Of a stretch of DNA of 18,366 nt, positions 1-8,366 are shown one piece after another. The DNA comes from UBA6049 sp965662345. Its GTDB lineage: Bacteria; Bacteroidota; Bacteroidia; Flavobacteriales_G; Salibacteraceae. Location of the stretch: NCBI GenBank assembly GCA_965662345.1, contig CBFIHE010000038.1, forward strand, positions 1 through 18,366, read 5' to 3'. The translations under genes and the position numbers were made by a program. Every line of letters starts with the position of its first letter. Positions within the stretch are counted from its first letter, which is position 1. The notes beneath the pieces were generated by a model, which searched no databases, was not told the DNA's origin, and was given only the letters and a program-made list of their open reading frames with translations.

Positions 1-450
1 AACAACTACATCGGCTTCTGCAACGCCCGCATCATAAAGAAAGTGTGCCACCTTTTCTTGCTGACTGTAGGTTTGAGTAATGAGTTCTCCGGAACCTCCG
101 GATAAGATCATGCCCTTGATTTTTCCGTTGTGGTACCACTGCAGGGGAACCATTATTCTATCTGCACTTCCGGAGAATTCCACTTGGTTTCTTTCCTTGT
201 CAAAACTGCTGTAACCACCTAAAACAATCGCATACTTAGGTGATTTGGGTAGCTGTTCTTGCTTGTGTTCCCATGTCCATGAAGCAAAGTTGATGATGAA
301 TCCGTTGGAGAAAAAATAAAATACGCCCAGGCTCCACCAAAGCAACTTACTTCTATGCTCTCTTAGCAGAGCTGCCAGCAGAAGCAACGTAAACACCCAA
401 AAACCGGGAGTGAACAAGAAGGCAAGTACTTTGGAGAGAATGAAAAACAT
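1..450 (-). CDS. YdcF-like (DUF218) membrane protein, partial
   Basis: The N-terminal 150 codons are present and the gene runs off the left edge of the window. I translated it by hand from the ATG at 450; the frame stays open to base 1. Two hydrophobic helices are visible at about residues 8-29 and 36-56, followed by the start of a DUF218 domain: AIVLGG at 74-79, a DR pair at 97-98, and SGGSG at 117-121. These are the usual conserved points of the YdcF/SanA/ElyC family, a membrane-anchored family linked in other bacteria to cell-envelope integrity; the reaction is not firmly known. The ATG lies one base after the stop codon of the upstream propeller gene, so translation is probably coupled and both sit in one operon. 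Family assignment is fairly secure; the role here is inference. Confidence 0.85.
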   Translation of the reverse strand, partial: MFFILSKVLAFLFTPGFWVFTLLLLAALLREHRSKLLWWSLGVFYFFSNGFIINFASWTWEHKQEQLPKSPKYAIVLGGYSSFDKERNQVEFSGSADRIMVPLQWYHNGKIKGMILSGGSGELITQTYSQQEKVAHFLYDAGVAEADVVV

Positions 451-451
451 A

Positions 452-3166
452 TTACCTGACCGTTATTGACTTGGTAAGATGGAAAGTTTCACCCTTCAAT
501 TTTACGAAATAGAGTCCACCCGGTATCTCGTTGAGGTTGATACGCTCGTTTACGATACCACTGTTGTAATGTCTTTTTACAGGTCCTTGAACACTTCTTC
601 CGTTTAAATCAAAAACCTCAATTTTTACCGCCTGCGCTTGTTCTAGCATAAACGACACATTCGCTTGGTTAATCACGGGATTGGGGTAAACCTTCAAGTC
701 AATAGCCTCTTGAGCAGATACCAATTCATCTGAAGTGATGTCATACTCGTTTTCCATGTAAGTAGTGAACACTCCGTTTCCGTGAGTACCGATAGCCGTG
801 AATCCGTCTGATGCTCTAAAGTCAATCATATCAACTACCACATTGCCAATAACATCATCGGCCTGTTGTATCCAAACCGTGCTTTTGCCTGCCAGGGTGT
901 TTGTTGCAAATAATCCGATGCTGGTACCTAACATGTAAACCTGCGTAGAATCTGAGATAGGAATGATTTCAAGCCACCTAAAAGATGGACCATCAGAAAT
1001 GTGTGCAAATTGAGGAGGAGTACCAGGAGCTGCAGTTCCTTTTAAGTTTCCTTCAATATCTATCCACGTTTGACCTCCATCATAGGTTGCCCAGGCAGAA
1101 ATAACATTGTAATTAGAGTAGATGGCCACAGCATGGTTTGCATCGCGTTCATCAACCGCAATGCATGAAGTATAGGTTCCGCTTGTAATATTACTTGTTA
1201 CATCTAGGGCAGCAGTGGCTCCTAAATGGGCGTTTTCCATTTTATAAATACGCCTGTTTTGCATTCCTGCATACACAGTTCCTCTTGGAGTTTTAGAAGC
1301 TCCAATAGCAGTAATATTGCTAGTTGCAGACATAGATGCAGTTAATGTCCAAGCTTTTACCCCGTTTTCTACAGCAGCCAAGTCGGTATTGGTGTAGATA
1401 CTGTTTATATTGGGTAGATACATGGCATTTTCATCTGCCGGGTCTATAGCAAACGGGTGAACGAATAAATACCCTGAGGTATTATCAGGCATGATATTCG
1501 TGCGTGACAATACATCTCCGCTGTTATTTGTAGTTGTGCGATCAATATTTGCTCTTTGGGTACTTACAAAATGCACTCTTCCATTATCTGTAACGGCTGT
1601 GTATGTGCCATCGCCTCCTCGGAGATACTTCCAATCTTCAGTTGCACTTAATCGATTGGTATATACAGATCCGTTGTCTTGGAGACCGCCTGTAACCACT
1701 TCATTTTCGCTGTACTTATCTACACTTACGGCATAGAACTGTGTGGTGATAAAGCCGTTGTTGTAAGACTCCCATTCTACCTTAAATGCTTCACAGTCTG
1801 TTGTGAAGTGGAGTCCTCCATCTGTTGAGCAAAGCAGATAATCTGGATTATTTGGGTGAAAAGTAATGTGATGTAAGTCTGGGTGGTGATTGTCTCTTTG
1901 CCAATCGAAACTTGGATAACCCTGCGCGGTATAACCGCCAATTTGTGCTGTTTGCGATGGTGTTAAAAAACCATTGGTAGAGCGGAACATGTTAGAACCG
2001 CCAATAAAAACTACATCTGGATTATCTGGTTTTACAGCTATTCCTGTACAATAGCCGCTAAACGAAGTATATGAATTCCTGAAAACATCTGAAGGCAAGC
2101 CAATAGAACGATCTACCCACGATCCGTTTGTTCCAGCTCCATTACCAGAAAGATAGGTGTATTTCCATAAGCTGGTAAACTCAGATGGATTATTGGGAGT
2201 ATCGGGTTTTCCGTTTCCTGGTGTTTCGCTTAAGGTGTAGAGTATGTTTTCATTACTAGGAGCCAATGCTAGTACACTTCTTTCATGCACTCCAGGGAAT
2301 GAACCAGAGGTAATATTGGTCCAATTCAATCCATCTTCACTTCTATGAAACCCTTTCTGGTTACCAGCCGTACTTTGCATAGCAGCATAGAATACTCCAG
2401 TTGATGATACCACAACATCAGACCAAATACTGGTATTGATTCCAGTGCCCAAGACCTCTTTCCAAGATTGACCAGCATTGTTGGAGTAATAAATACCGCG
2501 ATGCGTGGCTGCAACAACTATTGTAGAGTCCATTCTACTTGGGTCTACCGCCAACCGATGTACATAGCTCCAAACATTGCTTCGTTGAGGCTCGGTAGCC
2601 GTGCTTGGTAGGTGGGTCCAAGTTTTTCCAGAGTCTTGGGAGGTGTAAATACCAGATCCTAAATAAGTAGCTGATCCTGATTTACTAGCTGAATTAGATC
2701 TGTACTCTCCAGACCCGTAAAACCATACGTTTCCCTTTCCAGGTCTTTTATCTTGAGCAATACAGGAAACAGCGGCATGCTGACTCCCCGTTGTGGTTCT
2801 AACCCAACTTTGACCCTCATCGGCACTGCGCCACATGCCACCTGAAACACCTCCTGTAATTATTACAGATGGATTATTCATATCATATTCTACCATGCGT
2901 GTTCTGCCGCCAACATTGTATGGGCCAATGGGAGTGAATTGCTGCAAACTCTGTCTAGACCTACTAAGGCTAGCTTTAGGTAGAGTAGAGGCAAAGGCTA
3001 ATTCTCGCATTCGAATGCCTGGTGGAATCTCGCCAGTTTCTGGATCTTGAAGTCTAAGAAGCTCGTATTCTCCTCTACCTTGAGGTGATGTTCCCTCAGT
3101 TTGTTCTTGAGTTTGACAACCTGCGAATGCAAGCAGGAAAAAAGAAAGTAGAAATATTCTCATCAT
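452..3166 (-). CDS. BNR/VPS10-type beta-propeller protein with lipoprotein-like signal and T9SS type A sorting domain
   Basis: A 904-residue exported protein. The N terminus is a short signal peptide ending in FAGC with Cys17, which reads as a lipobox. Residues 81-90 (GPYNVGGRTR) introduce a propeller with Asp-box/BNR motifs of the S-x-D/N-x-G-x-x-W type at about 114-121, 176-183, 228-235 and 276-282, and another (YDGGQTW) further on. Such propellers occur in sialidase-like, VPS10-like and other surface proteins; no catalytic residues can be assigned by eye, so an enzymatic role is unproven. The last ~80 residues (from LKVYPNP) form a T9SS type A sorting domain with a DLNGR turn and a GLYFVKL strand, implying export through the type IX system. 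The start ATG overlaps the upstream stop by 4 bases (ATGA); a second ATG follows immediately. It is the middle gene of a minus-strand operon. Having both a lipobox and a T9SS domain is odd. Confidence 0.88.
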   Translation of the reverse strand: MMRIFLLSFFLLAFAGCQTQEQTEGTSPQGRGEYELLRLQDPETGEIPPGIRMRELAFASTLPKASLSRSRQSLQQFTPIGPYNVGGRTRMVEYDMNNPSVIITGGVSGGMWRSADEGQSWVRTTTGSQHAAVSCIAQDKRPGKGNVWFYGSGEYRSNSASKSGSATYLGSGIYTSQDSGKTWTHLPSTATEPQRSNVWSYVHRLAVDPSRMDSTIVVAATHRGIYYSNNAGQSWKEVLGTGINTSIWSDVVVSSTGVFYAAMQSTAGNQKGFHRSEDGLNWTNITSGSFPGVHERSVLALAPSNENILYTLSETPGNGKPDTPNNPSEFTSLWKYTYLSGNGAGTNGSWVDRSIGLPSDVFRNSYTSFSGYCTGIAVKPDNPDVVFIGGSNMFRSTNGFLTPSQTAQIGGYTAQGYPSFDWQRDNHHPDLHHITFHPNNPDYLLCSTDGGLHFTTDCEAFKVEWESYNNGFITTQFYAVSVDKYSENEVVTGGLQDNGSVYTNRLSATEDWKYLRGGDGTYTAVTDNGRVHFVSTQRANIDRTTTNNSGDVLSRTNIMPDNTSGYLFVHPFAIDPADENAMYLPNINSIYTNTDLAAVENGVKAWTLTASMSATSNITAIGASKTPRGTVYAGMQNRRIYKMENAHLGATAALDVTSNITSGTYTSCIAVDERDANHAVAIYSNYNVISAWATYDGGQTWIDIEGNLKGTAAPGTPPQFAHISDGPSFRWLEIIPISDSTQVYMLGTSIGLFATNTLAGKSTVWIQQADDVIGNVVVDMIDFRASDGFTAIGTHGNGVFTTYMENEYDITSDELVSAQEAIDLKVYPNPVINQANVSFMLEQAQAVKIEVFDLNGRSVQGPVKRHYNSGIVNERINLNEIPGGLYFVKLKGETFHLTKSITVR

Positions 3167-3603
3167 CTATTTAGTCGTATGTATTCTTTTACAATGAAAA
3201 TTTCATCAGATTGTTGAGTAATACCAGCCAAAAAGGCATCACCTTTTGCAAGTCCAGGCAAAGGAGGTTTAAGCGCAGAGAAAAACGCCTCGGTAGGTCC
3301 AGTAGAGTAAACGAATCGTACCCGTTTTACTTTACCCCTTAAGTTTTGAGGATAGGTTGACCCAACTTGGATCACCGAATCAATTCTCACACGGCCAAAA
3401 CAGGGGTGGATTCCACATGGATGACTAGTATCACCAAGATGCAATGTATCCATGCTCACAGAAAGCATGGTGCATGAAACCACTGTTTCTGAAGGCCTGA
3501 ATGCCTCTAGACTTACAGCAATGGTTTTAGCTGCTGTATTTTCATTGAACTTGCATCCGCTAAAAACAAGTAGAACGAATGAAAAAATCGTAATTCTAAA
3601 CAT
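3163..3603 (-). CDS. Small lipoprotein of unknown function
   Basis: A 146-residue protein I do not recognise. I start it at the ATG at 3603, not at the longest open-frame start at 3720, because that ATG begins a clean lipoprotein signal (short basic N terminus, hydrophobic core, FSGC with Cys17) and sits just behind a -7 promoter box. After the lipid-attachment Cys there are three more cysteines (44, 63, 68); 63 and 68 lie in a HPCGIHPCFG segment that runs into alternating beta-like strands (VRIDSVIQVG, KVKRVRFVYS). The remainder looks like a small all-beta fold; an OB-like domain is possible but speculative. The stop codon overlaps the start of the downstream propeller gene by 4 bases, so they are translationally coupled and probably act together at the cell envelope. 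Confidence 0.8.
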   Translation of the reverse strand: MFRITIFSFVLLVFSGCKFNENTAAKTIAVSLEAFRPSETVVSCTMLSVSMDTLHLGDTSHPCGIHPCFGRVRIDSVIQVGSTYPQNLRGKVKRVRFVYSTGPTEAFFSALKPPLPGLAKGDAFLAGITQQSDEIFIVKEYIRLNR

Positions 3604-3610
3604 GAAGCGC

Positions 3611-3618
3611 CAAAGATA
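3611..3618 (-). promoter_or_regulatory. Bacteroidota -7 box of the lipoprotein-propeller-YdcF operon
   Basis: On the minus strand this reads TATCTTTG, an exact match to the TAnnTTTG consensus of Bacteroidota primary-sigma promoters. It ends 7 bases before the ATG at 3603, so the transcript should have almost no 5' leader. A TTG 23 bases upstream (3644-3642) could be the -33 element, but the spacing is longer than usual. Confidence 0.6.
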
Positions 3619-3660
3619 GGTTTCCCCTATATTTAACGTCCCAACTAAAATTAGGTGAAA

Positions 3661-6276
3661 ATGGTGGCTCGCATACTCGTATTGCTCTTTAGCATAACAG
3701 CACTTCATGGTTATTCTCAATCGCAGAAGTTAAGCAAAGAACTTCAAGCAGAATATGATCGCTTGCTTTTAAGGTCTGGCCAAACGGTAGACGTTGTGAT
3801 TGTTTCAAGCAGCCAAACACGTTTAGATTCTATTGATTTGGCTCTGCAACAAGCTAGAATCTCGCGAAAAGACAGAGGGAAGGCAGTTGTAAAGTATCTG
3901 ATGGACTTTGCGCATGCGAATCAATTCAAACATGCTAGGAGGTATAGACAAAATCCAGATGTAAGGATTAAGCAAACCTACTGGATTGCTCCTGTTCACC
4001 GTGCGAAGGTTACACGAGCAGGATTAGATGAACTACTAGTAGACGAAGAAGTTCTTTCCATAGAGCTAGAGACAGAGCAAACAGCTGAAGGTCACTTTCC
4101 CATACCAGCAGAAGGTTCAGAATCTCGCACTCCAGGTGGAGTAGAGCCTGGGTTAGAGGCAGTTAATTCACGTTTTTTGTGGAATTTAGGATATACTGGA
4201 AAGGGACAAAAAATCTTGAATTACGATACAGGTATTTGGCCAGATCATCCCACGCATATAGGGAGGTTTATGGGGGATAGAGGTCCGCTTTCACACGCCT
4301 GGTTCCCTTTTGACAAGTACCTACCCGGTGATAAAGGTAATTCGCACGGTACCCATACAAACGGAACCAGTGTTGGGCTAGATACAGCTACCAATGATAC
4401 TGTAGGAATGGCATTTAATAGCTATTTTATGGCTACAGATCCAATCGTATCAAGTTTGGCAGATGTAAGAGGTGTTGTAGAGTTAATGTCTGGATACGAG
4501 TGGGCCATGAACCCAGATGGGGATACAACTACATCTAGCGATATGCCAGATGTAATCAATAACTCCTGGGGAAGACCTTACGACCCAGCAGATACGCAAA
4601 TGTGCGGTTCGTTTGTAGATAACGCCTTATTGGCCATGGAAGTGGCTGGAATCGTTAGTGTACAAAGCGCTGGCAATGCGGGCCCAGGGGCAGGAACAGT
4701 TGGTTTTCCGGCCGGAAACAATCCCACACTCACTGCTAATTTTGCTGTAGGTGCGGTAGATGGAAATAACCCCAATTACCCTATTGCAAGTTTCTCATCT
4801 AGAGGGCCAACTACTTGCGGAGATACGGGTGCATTGCTTATTAAACCAGAAATTGTTGCTCCAGGAGTGGGTGTTAGATCTGCAATTAGAGACGGTAACG
4901 GTAACTACACGTACGACTTCTACCAAGGCACAAGCATGGCAGGTCCGCATGTGGCAGGAATTGCACTTTTGCTAATGGAGGCCTTTCCGCAAGCATCTGC
5001 CCAAGAAATCAAAATGGCTATGTATCTCTCTGCAGATGATTTAGGTGCGCCAGGAGAAGATAATGTTTATGGAAACGGTATGCTAAACGGAGAGGCAGCT
5101 TACAACTACCTCTCTCAAACATACACGCCCGCCTCACCTAATGCGTTAACCTTTGATGCTGATGTTACACAAACTTCATTAGACCAAACATCTTTTTTAT
5201 GCTTGGGTACTACACTAGTAGGAGCAACATTGCATAACAGTGCTACAATTAACACAAGCAATGCCAGCTTAAACTATGGCGTTTATGGAGTAGACACCAT
5301 GTCTTACACCTTTTCAGCAACTAGCTTAAACGGAACCGATAGCTTGAGCTTGGGAACATATACGTTTACGCAAAGCGGATGGAATGAATTTTTCGTAAAC
5401 TACCAGCAAGGCCAAGAGTTAGAGGCAGATGAGATGAATAATGCTCGTTTTACTCAAGTGTACGTATTGCATGAAGCTACTTTACCTTACGCGGAGGAGT
5501 TTAGCCAAAATGCTTGGCTACAAGAAAGCGAGGTTTTCATAGAAGATGAAGACAACGTATTTACATGGGATACGGCACATGTATTCACTCCATCAGGGGA
5601 TAATAGGGCGGCCATGATTCCATTGTTTGACTACTTACCTAGAAACGGACAGCGAGACGGCATTGTATCTGCAAGAGTGAATTTACCATCTGCTGGTGCG
5701 GTGAACCTCTATGCTAGTTTTGATTACGCTTACAAGCTACGCTTTGTAGGATTCCCAGACTCTTTAGAAATGAGTGTTTCTACAGATTGCGGCTCTTCAT
5801 GGACGAGTGTTAAGAAATGGGGGACAGAAGATTTGAATTCTACAGATCAACCACTGGGGCAAACTGGTTTTGTGCCAGTTAGCGCAGATGATTGGGATGC
5901 TGATACGGTAGACTTAAGCGCCTTTTCCGATGCGGGTGAAATCATAGTAAAACTTGAAGCGATTAACGGAGGCGGAAACAATCTGTATGTAGACCGACTC
6001 CAAATTTTTGATGATGCGGGTCCTGTAACCGTGAACGAATATGCTGTTGAAACAGGCTGGGAGCTTTTTCCTAACCCTGCCAAGAACATGATGAGTTTGC
6101 GTGTTTTAGATGATTCTCTAGAGGGTTCAACAGGCGCTGTTATGGATTTGAAAGGGAGAGCCCTAAAAACCTTTACCGTAAGGGGAGAGCAAACCCATAT
6201 TTCATTGAAAGAATTGCCTGCGGGAGTTTATGTGGTTCGCTTTGGTAAAGAAACAGCCAAGCTGATTGTGGAGTAG
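3661..6276 (+). CDS. Secreted subtilisin-like serine protease (S8) with T9SS type A sorting domain
   Basis: An 871-residue exported endopeptidase, numbered from the ATG at 3661; an in-frame GTG at 3655 would add two residues. A signal peptide covers about residues 1-20, then a pro-region to about 160 that may act as an intramolecular inhibitor. The S8 catalytic core spans about 165-485: Asp189 in NYDTGIW, His229 in NSHGTH, the oxyanion Asn339 in SAGNAG and Ser425 in GTSMAGPH, so the triad is complete. After it come a CARDB-like beta domain (about 490-600) and a jelly-roll/MAM-like domain (about 605-785) ending in NLYVDRLQIFD. The final ~75 residues (from WELFPNP) are a T9SS type A sorting domain with a GVYVVRF strand. 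The gene diverges from the lipoprotein operon across only 57 bases, in which TATATTTA (3628-3635) is a weak candidate -7 box. Probably a nutrient-scavenging or surface protease. Confidence 0.93.
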   Translation: MVARILVLLFSITALHGYSQSQKLSKELQAEYDRLLLRSGQTVDVVIVSSSQTRLDSIDLALQQARISRKDRGKAVVKYLMDFAHANQFKHARRYRQNPDVRIKQTYWIAPVHRAKVTRAGLDELLVDEEVLSIELETEQTAEGHFPIPAEGSESRTPGGVEPGLEAVNSRFLWNLGYTGKGQKILNYDTGIWPDHPTHIGRFMGDRGPLSHAWFPFDKYLPGDKGNSHGTHTNGTSVGLDTATNDTVGMAFNSYFMATDPIVSSLADVRGVVELMSGYEWAMNPDGDTTTSSDMPDVINNSWGRPYDPADTQMCGSFVDNALLAMEVAGIVSVQSAGNAGPGAGTVGFPAGNNPTLTANFAVGAVDGNNPNYPIASFSSRGPTTCGDTGALLIKPEIVAPGVGVRSAIRDGNGNYTYDFYQGTSMAGPHVAGIALLLMEAFPQASAQEIKMAMYLSADDLGAPGEDNVYGNGMLNGEAAYNYLSQTYTPASPNALTFDADVTQTSLDQTSFLCLGTTLVGATLHNSATINTSNASLNYGVYGVDTMSYTFSATSLNGTDSLSLGTYTFTQSGWNEFFVNYQQGQELEADEMNNARFTQVYVLHEATLPYAEEFSQNAWLQESEVFIEDEDNVFTWDTAHVFTPSGDNRAAMIPLFDYLPRNGQRDGIVSARVNLPSAGAVNLYASFDYAYKLRFVGFPDSLEMSVSTDCGSSWTSVKKWGTEDLNSTDQPLGQTGFVPVSADDWDADTVDLSAFSDAGEIIVKLEAINGGGNNLYVDRLQIFDDAGPVTVNEYAVETGWELFPNPAKNMMSLRVLDDSLEGSTGAVMDLKGRALKTFTVRGEQTHISLKELPAGVYVVRFGKETAKLIVE

Positions 6277-6277
6277 C

Positions 6278-7990
6278 TTAAAATTCTGCAGGGCATTTTA
6301 GGGTAATGGATTCACCTGTGTAGGGATGCCTGAGTTTAAGCTGTTCTGCATGCAAGTGTAAACGCTTACTTTTTGTGCCGTATAAATCATCTCCAACGAT
6401 AGGCGCATTGAGTCCGTTCGGATGAGCAGCATGCATACGCAATTGATGCGTTCTTCCTGTATGCGGATAGAAATGCACACGTGTTCTTCCGTTTTCGCAA
6501 GAGATTACCTTGTAACGCGTAAAAGCTGGCTTTCCGTATTCGTAACACACCATTTGATGCGGTCTATTGTCTAAATCTACTCGCAAGGGCAAGTCAATAC
6601 TACCTTCTTTATTTGCGAGTTCACCTTCCAATACGGCTACATATCTTTTCTTGGCAGAACGTTCTATGAATTGCTCTTGCAGCTTTTTATGTGCGCGTTT
6701 GGTTTTAGCCAAAATCATAATGCCTGAGGTATCCATGTCTAGCCTATGTACAATCACGGGGCCTGAAATTTGAGGGTACATTTTCAGAATACGTTCGTAA
6801 ACAGAGTCTGGTTTCTCTTTGCCTGGCACAGACAACAGTCCCGAAGGTTTATTCACAGCCACAAAAGACTCGTCATCATGCAGAACTTTCATTTCAAGCT
6901 CGCTGCTATTGGCTTGTATAATGGGGTTTTCATCTACATGGAGTCCTTGCAGCATAAAGCCCAAAATGGGTTCGCATTTGCTTCTGCAAGCCGGGTAGAA
7001 GTTGAGGTGTTTTCTCACTTCACCTGCAGGCGATTTACCATACCAGAACTCTGCCATGCAAATGGGCTCCCAACCGCATATATAGGCAAAGTTCAACAGT
7101 TTGGGTGCCGCACATTCTCCTGCGCCTGCCGGAGGTTGTATGCCTGAGAAATCTTGAAATATGCGCGCTACATCTTTGGTTTCTTGGTTGGCGTTTCTAA
7201 AACGGTACGACTCATGCAGCGCTTTTTGCAAGGAAGCAGATTTCTTTTTTCGAGTCTCTTTTAAGTGGTCTATTTGGTCTGTGAGTAATCTCAAATGCTG
7301 GGTAGCTTCATTCAGGTTCTGCTGCAGCGAGGCCGTAGTATGTTTTACCTTGAGTTGACGAGCTATACTCTCATGAGCCAACTCTTTTTCCAATGCGGCA
7401 TAGGCCGATGCGGATAAGGAGTTTACAGCTTCTTTTCGCGTGGCATCTCTTTGCTTCTTAGCCGCTTTTAATCTGCTTTTGCTTTCTGCCTTGAAGTCTT
7501 CTAGTTCTTGCTTTGACTTGTTTACCTCCACAATGCGTTTTGCGTAGTCATTACTGCGTTGCAATTCGCTTATTTCTGCATTAATGGTATTTAGAATGGC
7601 TTCTCCTTCTAAGTAAAAGCCTTCATCAGTAAGCCGATTGTACACGGGTGGAACAAATGGCTTGAAGTGACTTCTTTTGCCTATTTTTCCTGAAAAGGCA
7701 GCTAAGTAACCAATTTCGTCATCAGCTTTGCGAACCACTAAAACACCAAACATTTTACCCATTCCCGATGAAGGGTTTTCAAGGCCAAAATCGTAGACAC
7801 TCGGGTTAATATCGCTGATTACTTCTTGAAGCTCATTGGTGGCTATTTCTGTTAGCGGATGAGGCTCGTAGTAGAAGGGAAATGTGAATTTATCGGGTAA
7901 AGACAGGTGCGAAACGTCTTCGGAGAAAGTTCTGAAATACGCTTCGCGTTCTTCGTGTGTTAGATCCTCTACGCGGATGGCTTTTTCCAA
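6278..7990 (-). CDS. RluA-family pseudouridine synthase with long N-terminal coiled-coil extension
   Basis: A 570-residue protein predicted to isomerise uridine to pseudouridine in a structured RNA (rRNA or tRNA; target not identifiable). The catalytic domain occupies roughly 368-570: HRLDMDTSG at 415-423 contains the catalytic Asp418, and RTHQLRMH plus GDDLYG mark the later motifs. Upstream lies a family-specific extension: a globular part (about 1-135), a charged coiled coil (about 136-265) and a Cys-bearing stretch with AGECAAPKLL and five cysteines at 293, 305, 311, 335 and 339. No S4 domain is apparent. The only plausible start is TTG at 7990: an in-frame TAA lies just upstream and the next Met is residue 77. 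That TTG follows the stop of the YjdM-like gene by 4 bases, consistent with coupled translation. The stop is 1 base from the stop of the convergent protease gene. Confidence 0.9.
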   Translation of the reverse strand: MEKAIRVEDLTHEEREAYFRTFSEDVSHLSLPDKFTFPFYYEPHPLTEIATNELQEVISDINPSVYDFGLENPSSGMGKMFGVLVVRKADDEIGYLAAFSGKIGKRSHFKPFVPPVYNRLTDEGFYLEGEAILNTINAEISELQRSNDYAKRIVEVNKSKQELEDFKAESKSRLKAAKKQRDATRKEAVNSLSASAYAALEKELAHESIARQLKVKHTTASLQQNLNEATQHLRLLTDQIDHLKETRKKKSASLQKALHESYRFRNANQETKDVARIFQDFSGIQPPAGAGECAAPKLLNFAYICGWEPICMAEFWYGKSPAGEVRKHLNFYPACRSKCEPILGFMLQGLHVDENPIIQANSSELEMKVLHDDESFVAVNKPSGLLSVPGKEKPDSVYERILKMYPQISGPVIVHRLDMDTSGIMILAKTKRAHKKLQEQFIERSAKKRYVAVLEGELANKEGSIDLPLRVDLDNRPHQMVCYEYGKPAFTRYKVISCENGRTRVHFYPHTGRTHQLRMHAAHPNGLNAPIVGDDLYGTKSKRLHLHAEQLKLRHPYTGESITLKCPAEF

Positions 7991-7994
7991 GGCG

Positions 7995-8327
7995 CTATGC
8001 TTTTTTTACAAATTCAGATTTGAGATTCATGGCTCCAAAACCATCAATTTTACAAGCAATATCATGGTCGCCTTCTTGTAGTCGAATATTTTTCACTTTG
8101 GTACCTGCCTTAATGGGCTTAGGGGCACCTTTGACTGGAAGGTTCTTGATTACAATAACCGTATCACCATTTTGGAGGGGTGTTCCGTTGCTATCTTTAA
8201 TGGTTGAGGTTTCTTCTTGAACTTCTTGCGGATTCCATTCATGACCACATTCTGGACACATCAATAACTCGCCAGATTCGTAGGCGTAAGGGGAGTTGCA
8301 TTCAGGACAGGGAGGTAAATTTTCCAT
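7995..8327 (-). CDS. YjdM/PhnA-like zinc-ribbon protein
   Basis: A 110-residue protein with an N-terminal zinc ribbon (CPEC at 7-10 and CPEC at 24-27, four Cys for one Zn) followed by an SH3-like PhnA domain (about 40-110) with the characteristic DSNGTPLQNGD and VKGAP segments. The family is annotated as an alkylphosphonate-utilisation protein because the E. coli gene was once named phnA, but no phn (C-P lyase) gene is nearby and its biochemical function is not established. It has its own -7 box and is followed 4 bases later by the pseudouridine synthase, so the two probably share a transcript. Length and motifs match the family well. Confidence 0.92.
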   Translation of the reverse strand: MENLPPCPECNSPYAYESGELLMCPECGHEWNPQEVQEETSTIKDSNGTPLQNGDTVIVIKNLPVKGAPKPIKAGTKVKNIRLQEGDHDIACKIDGFGAMNLKSEFVKKA

Positions 8328-8343
8328 ACTTTGAATTGAAGCG

Positions 8344-8351
8344 CAAAGGTA
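8344..8351 (-). promoter_or_regulatory. -7 box of the yjdM-like / pseudouridine synthase operon
   Basis: Minus-strand TACCTTTG matches TAnnTTTG exactly and ends 16 bases before the ATG at 8327. The T-rich arm of the neighbouring hairpin terminator lies just upstream, where a -33 element would be expected. Confidence 0.55.
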
Positions 8352-8366
8352 AGGTTTACAGCTACA

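Noticed and set aside
3604..3720. 39-codon upstream extension of the small lipoprotein
   Set aside because: It would bury the signal peptide, overlap the protease gene start on the other strand and place the promoter inside the coding region.
6770..7147. 125-codon plus-strand open frame antisense to the pseudouridine synthase
   Set aside because: Composition is not protein-like and it is covered by the Cys-rich and catalytic part of a real gene.
7995..8327. Phosphonate-utilisation role for the YjdM/PhnA-like gene
   Set aside because: The name is historical; no C-P lyase or phosphonate transport genes are nearby, so I do not assign that pathway.
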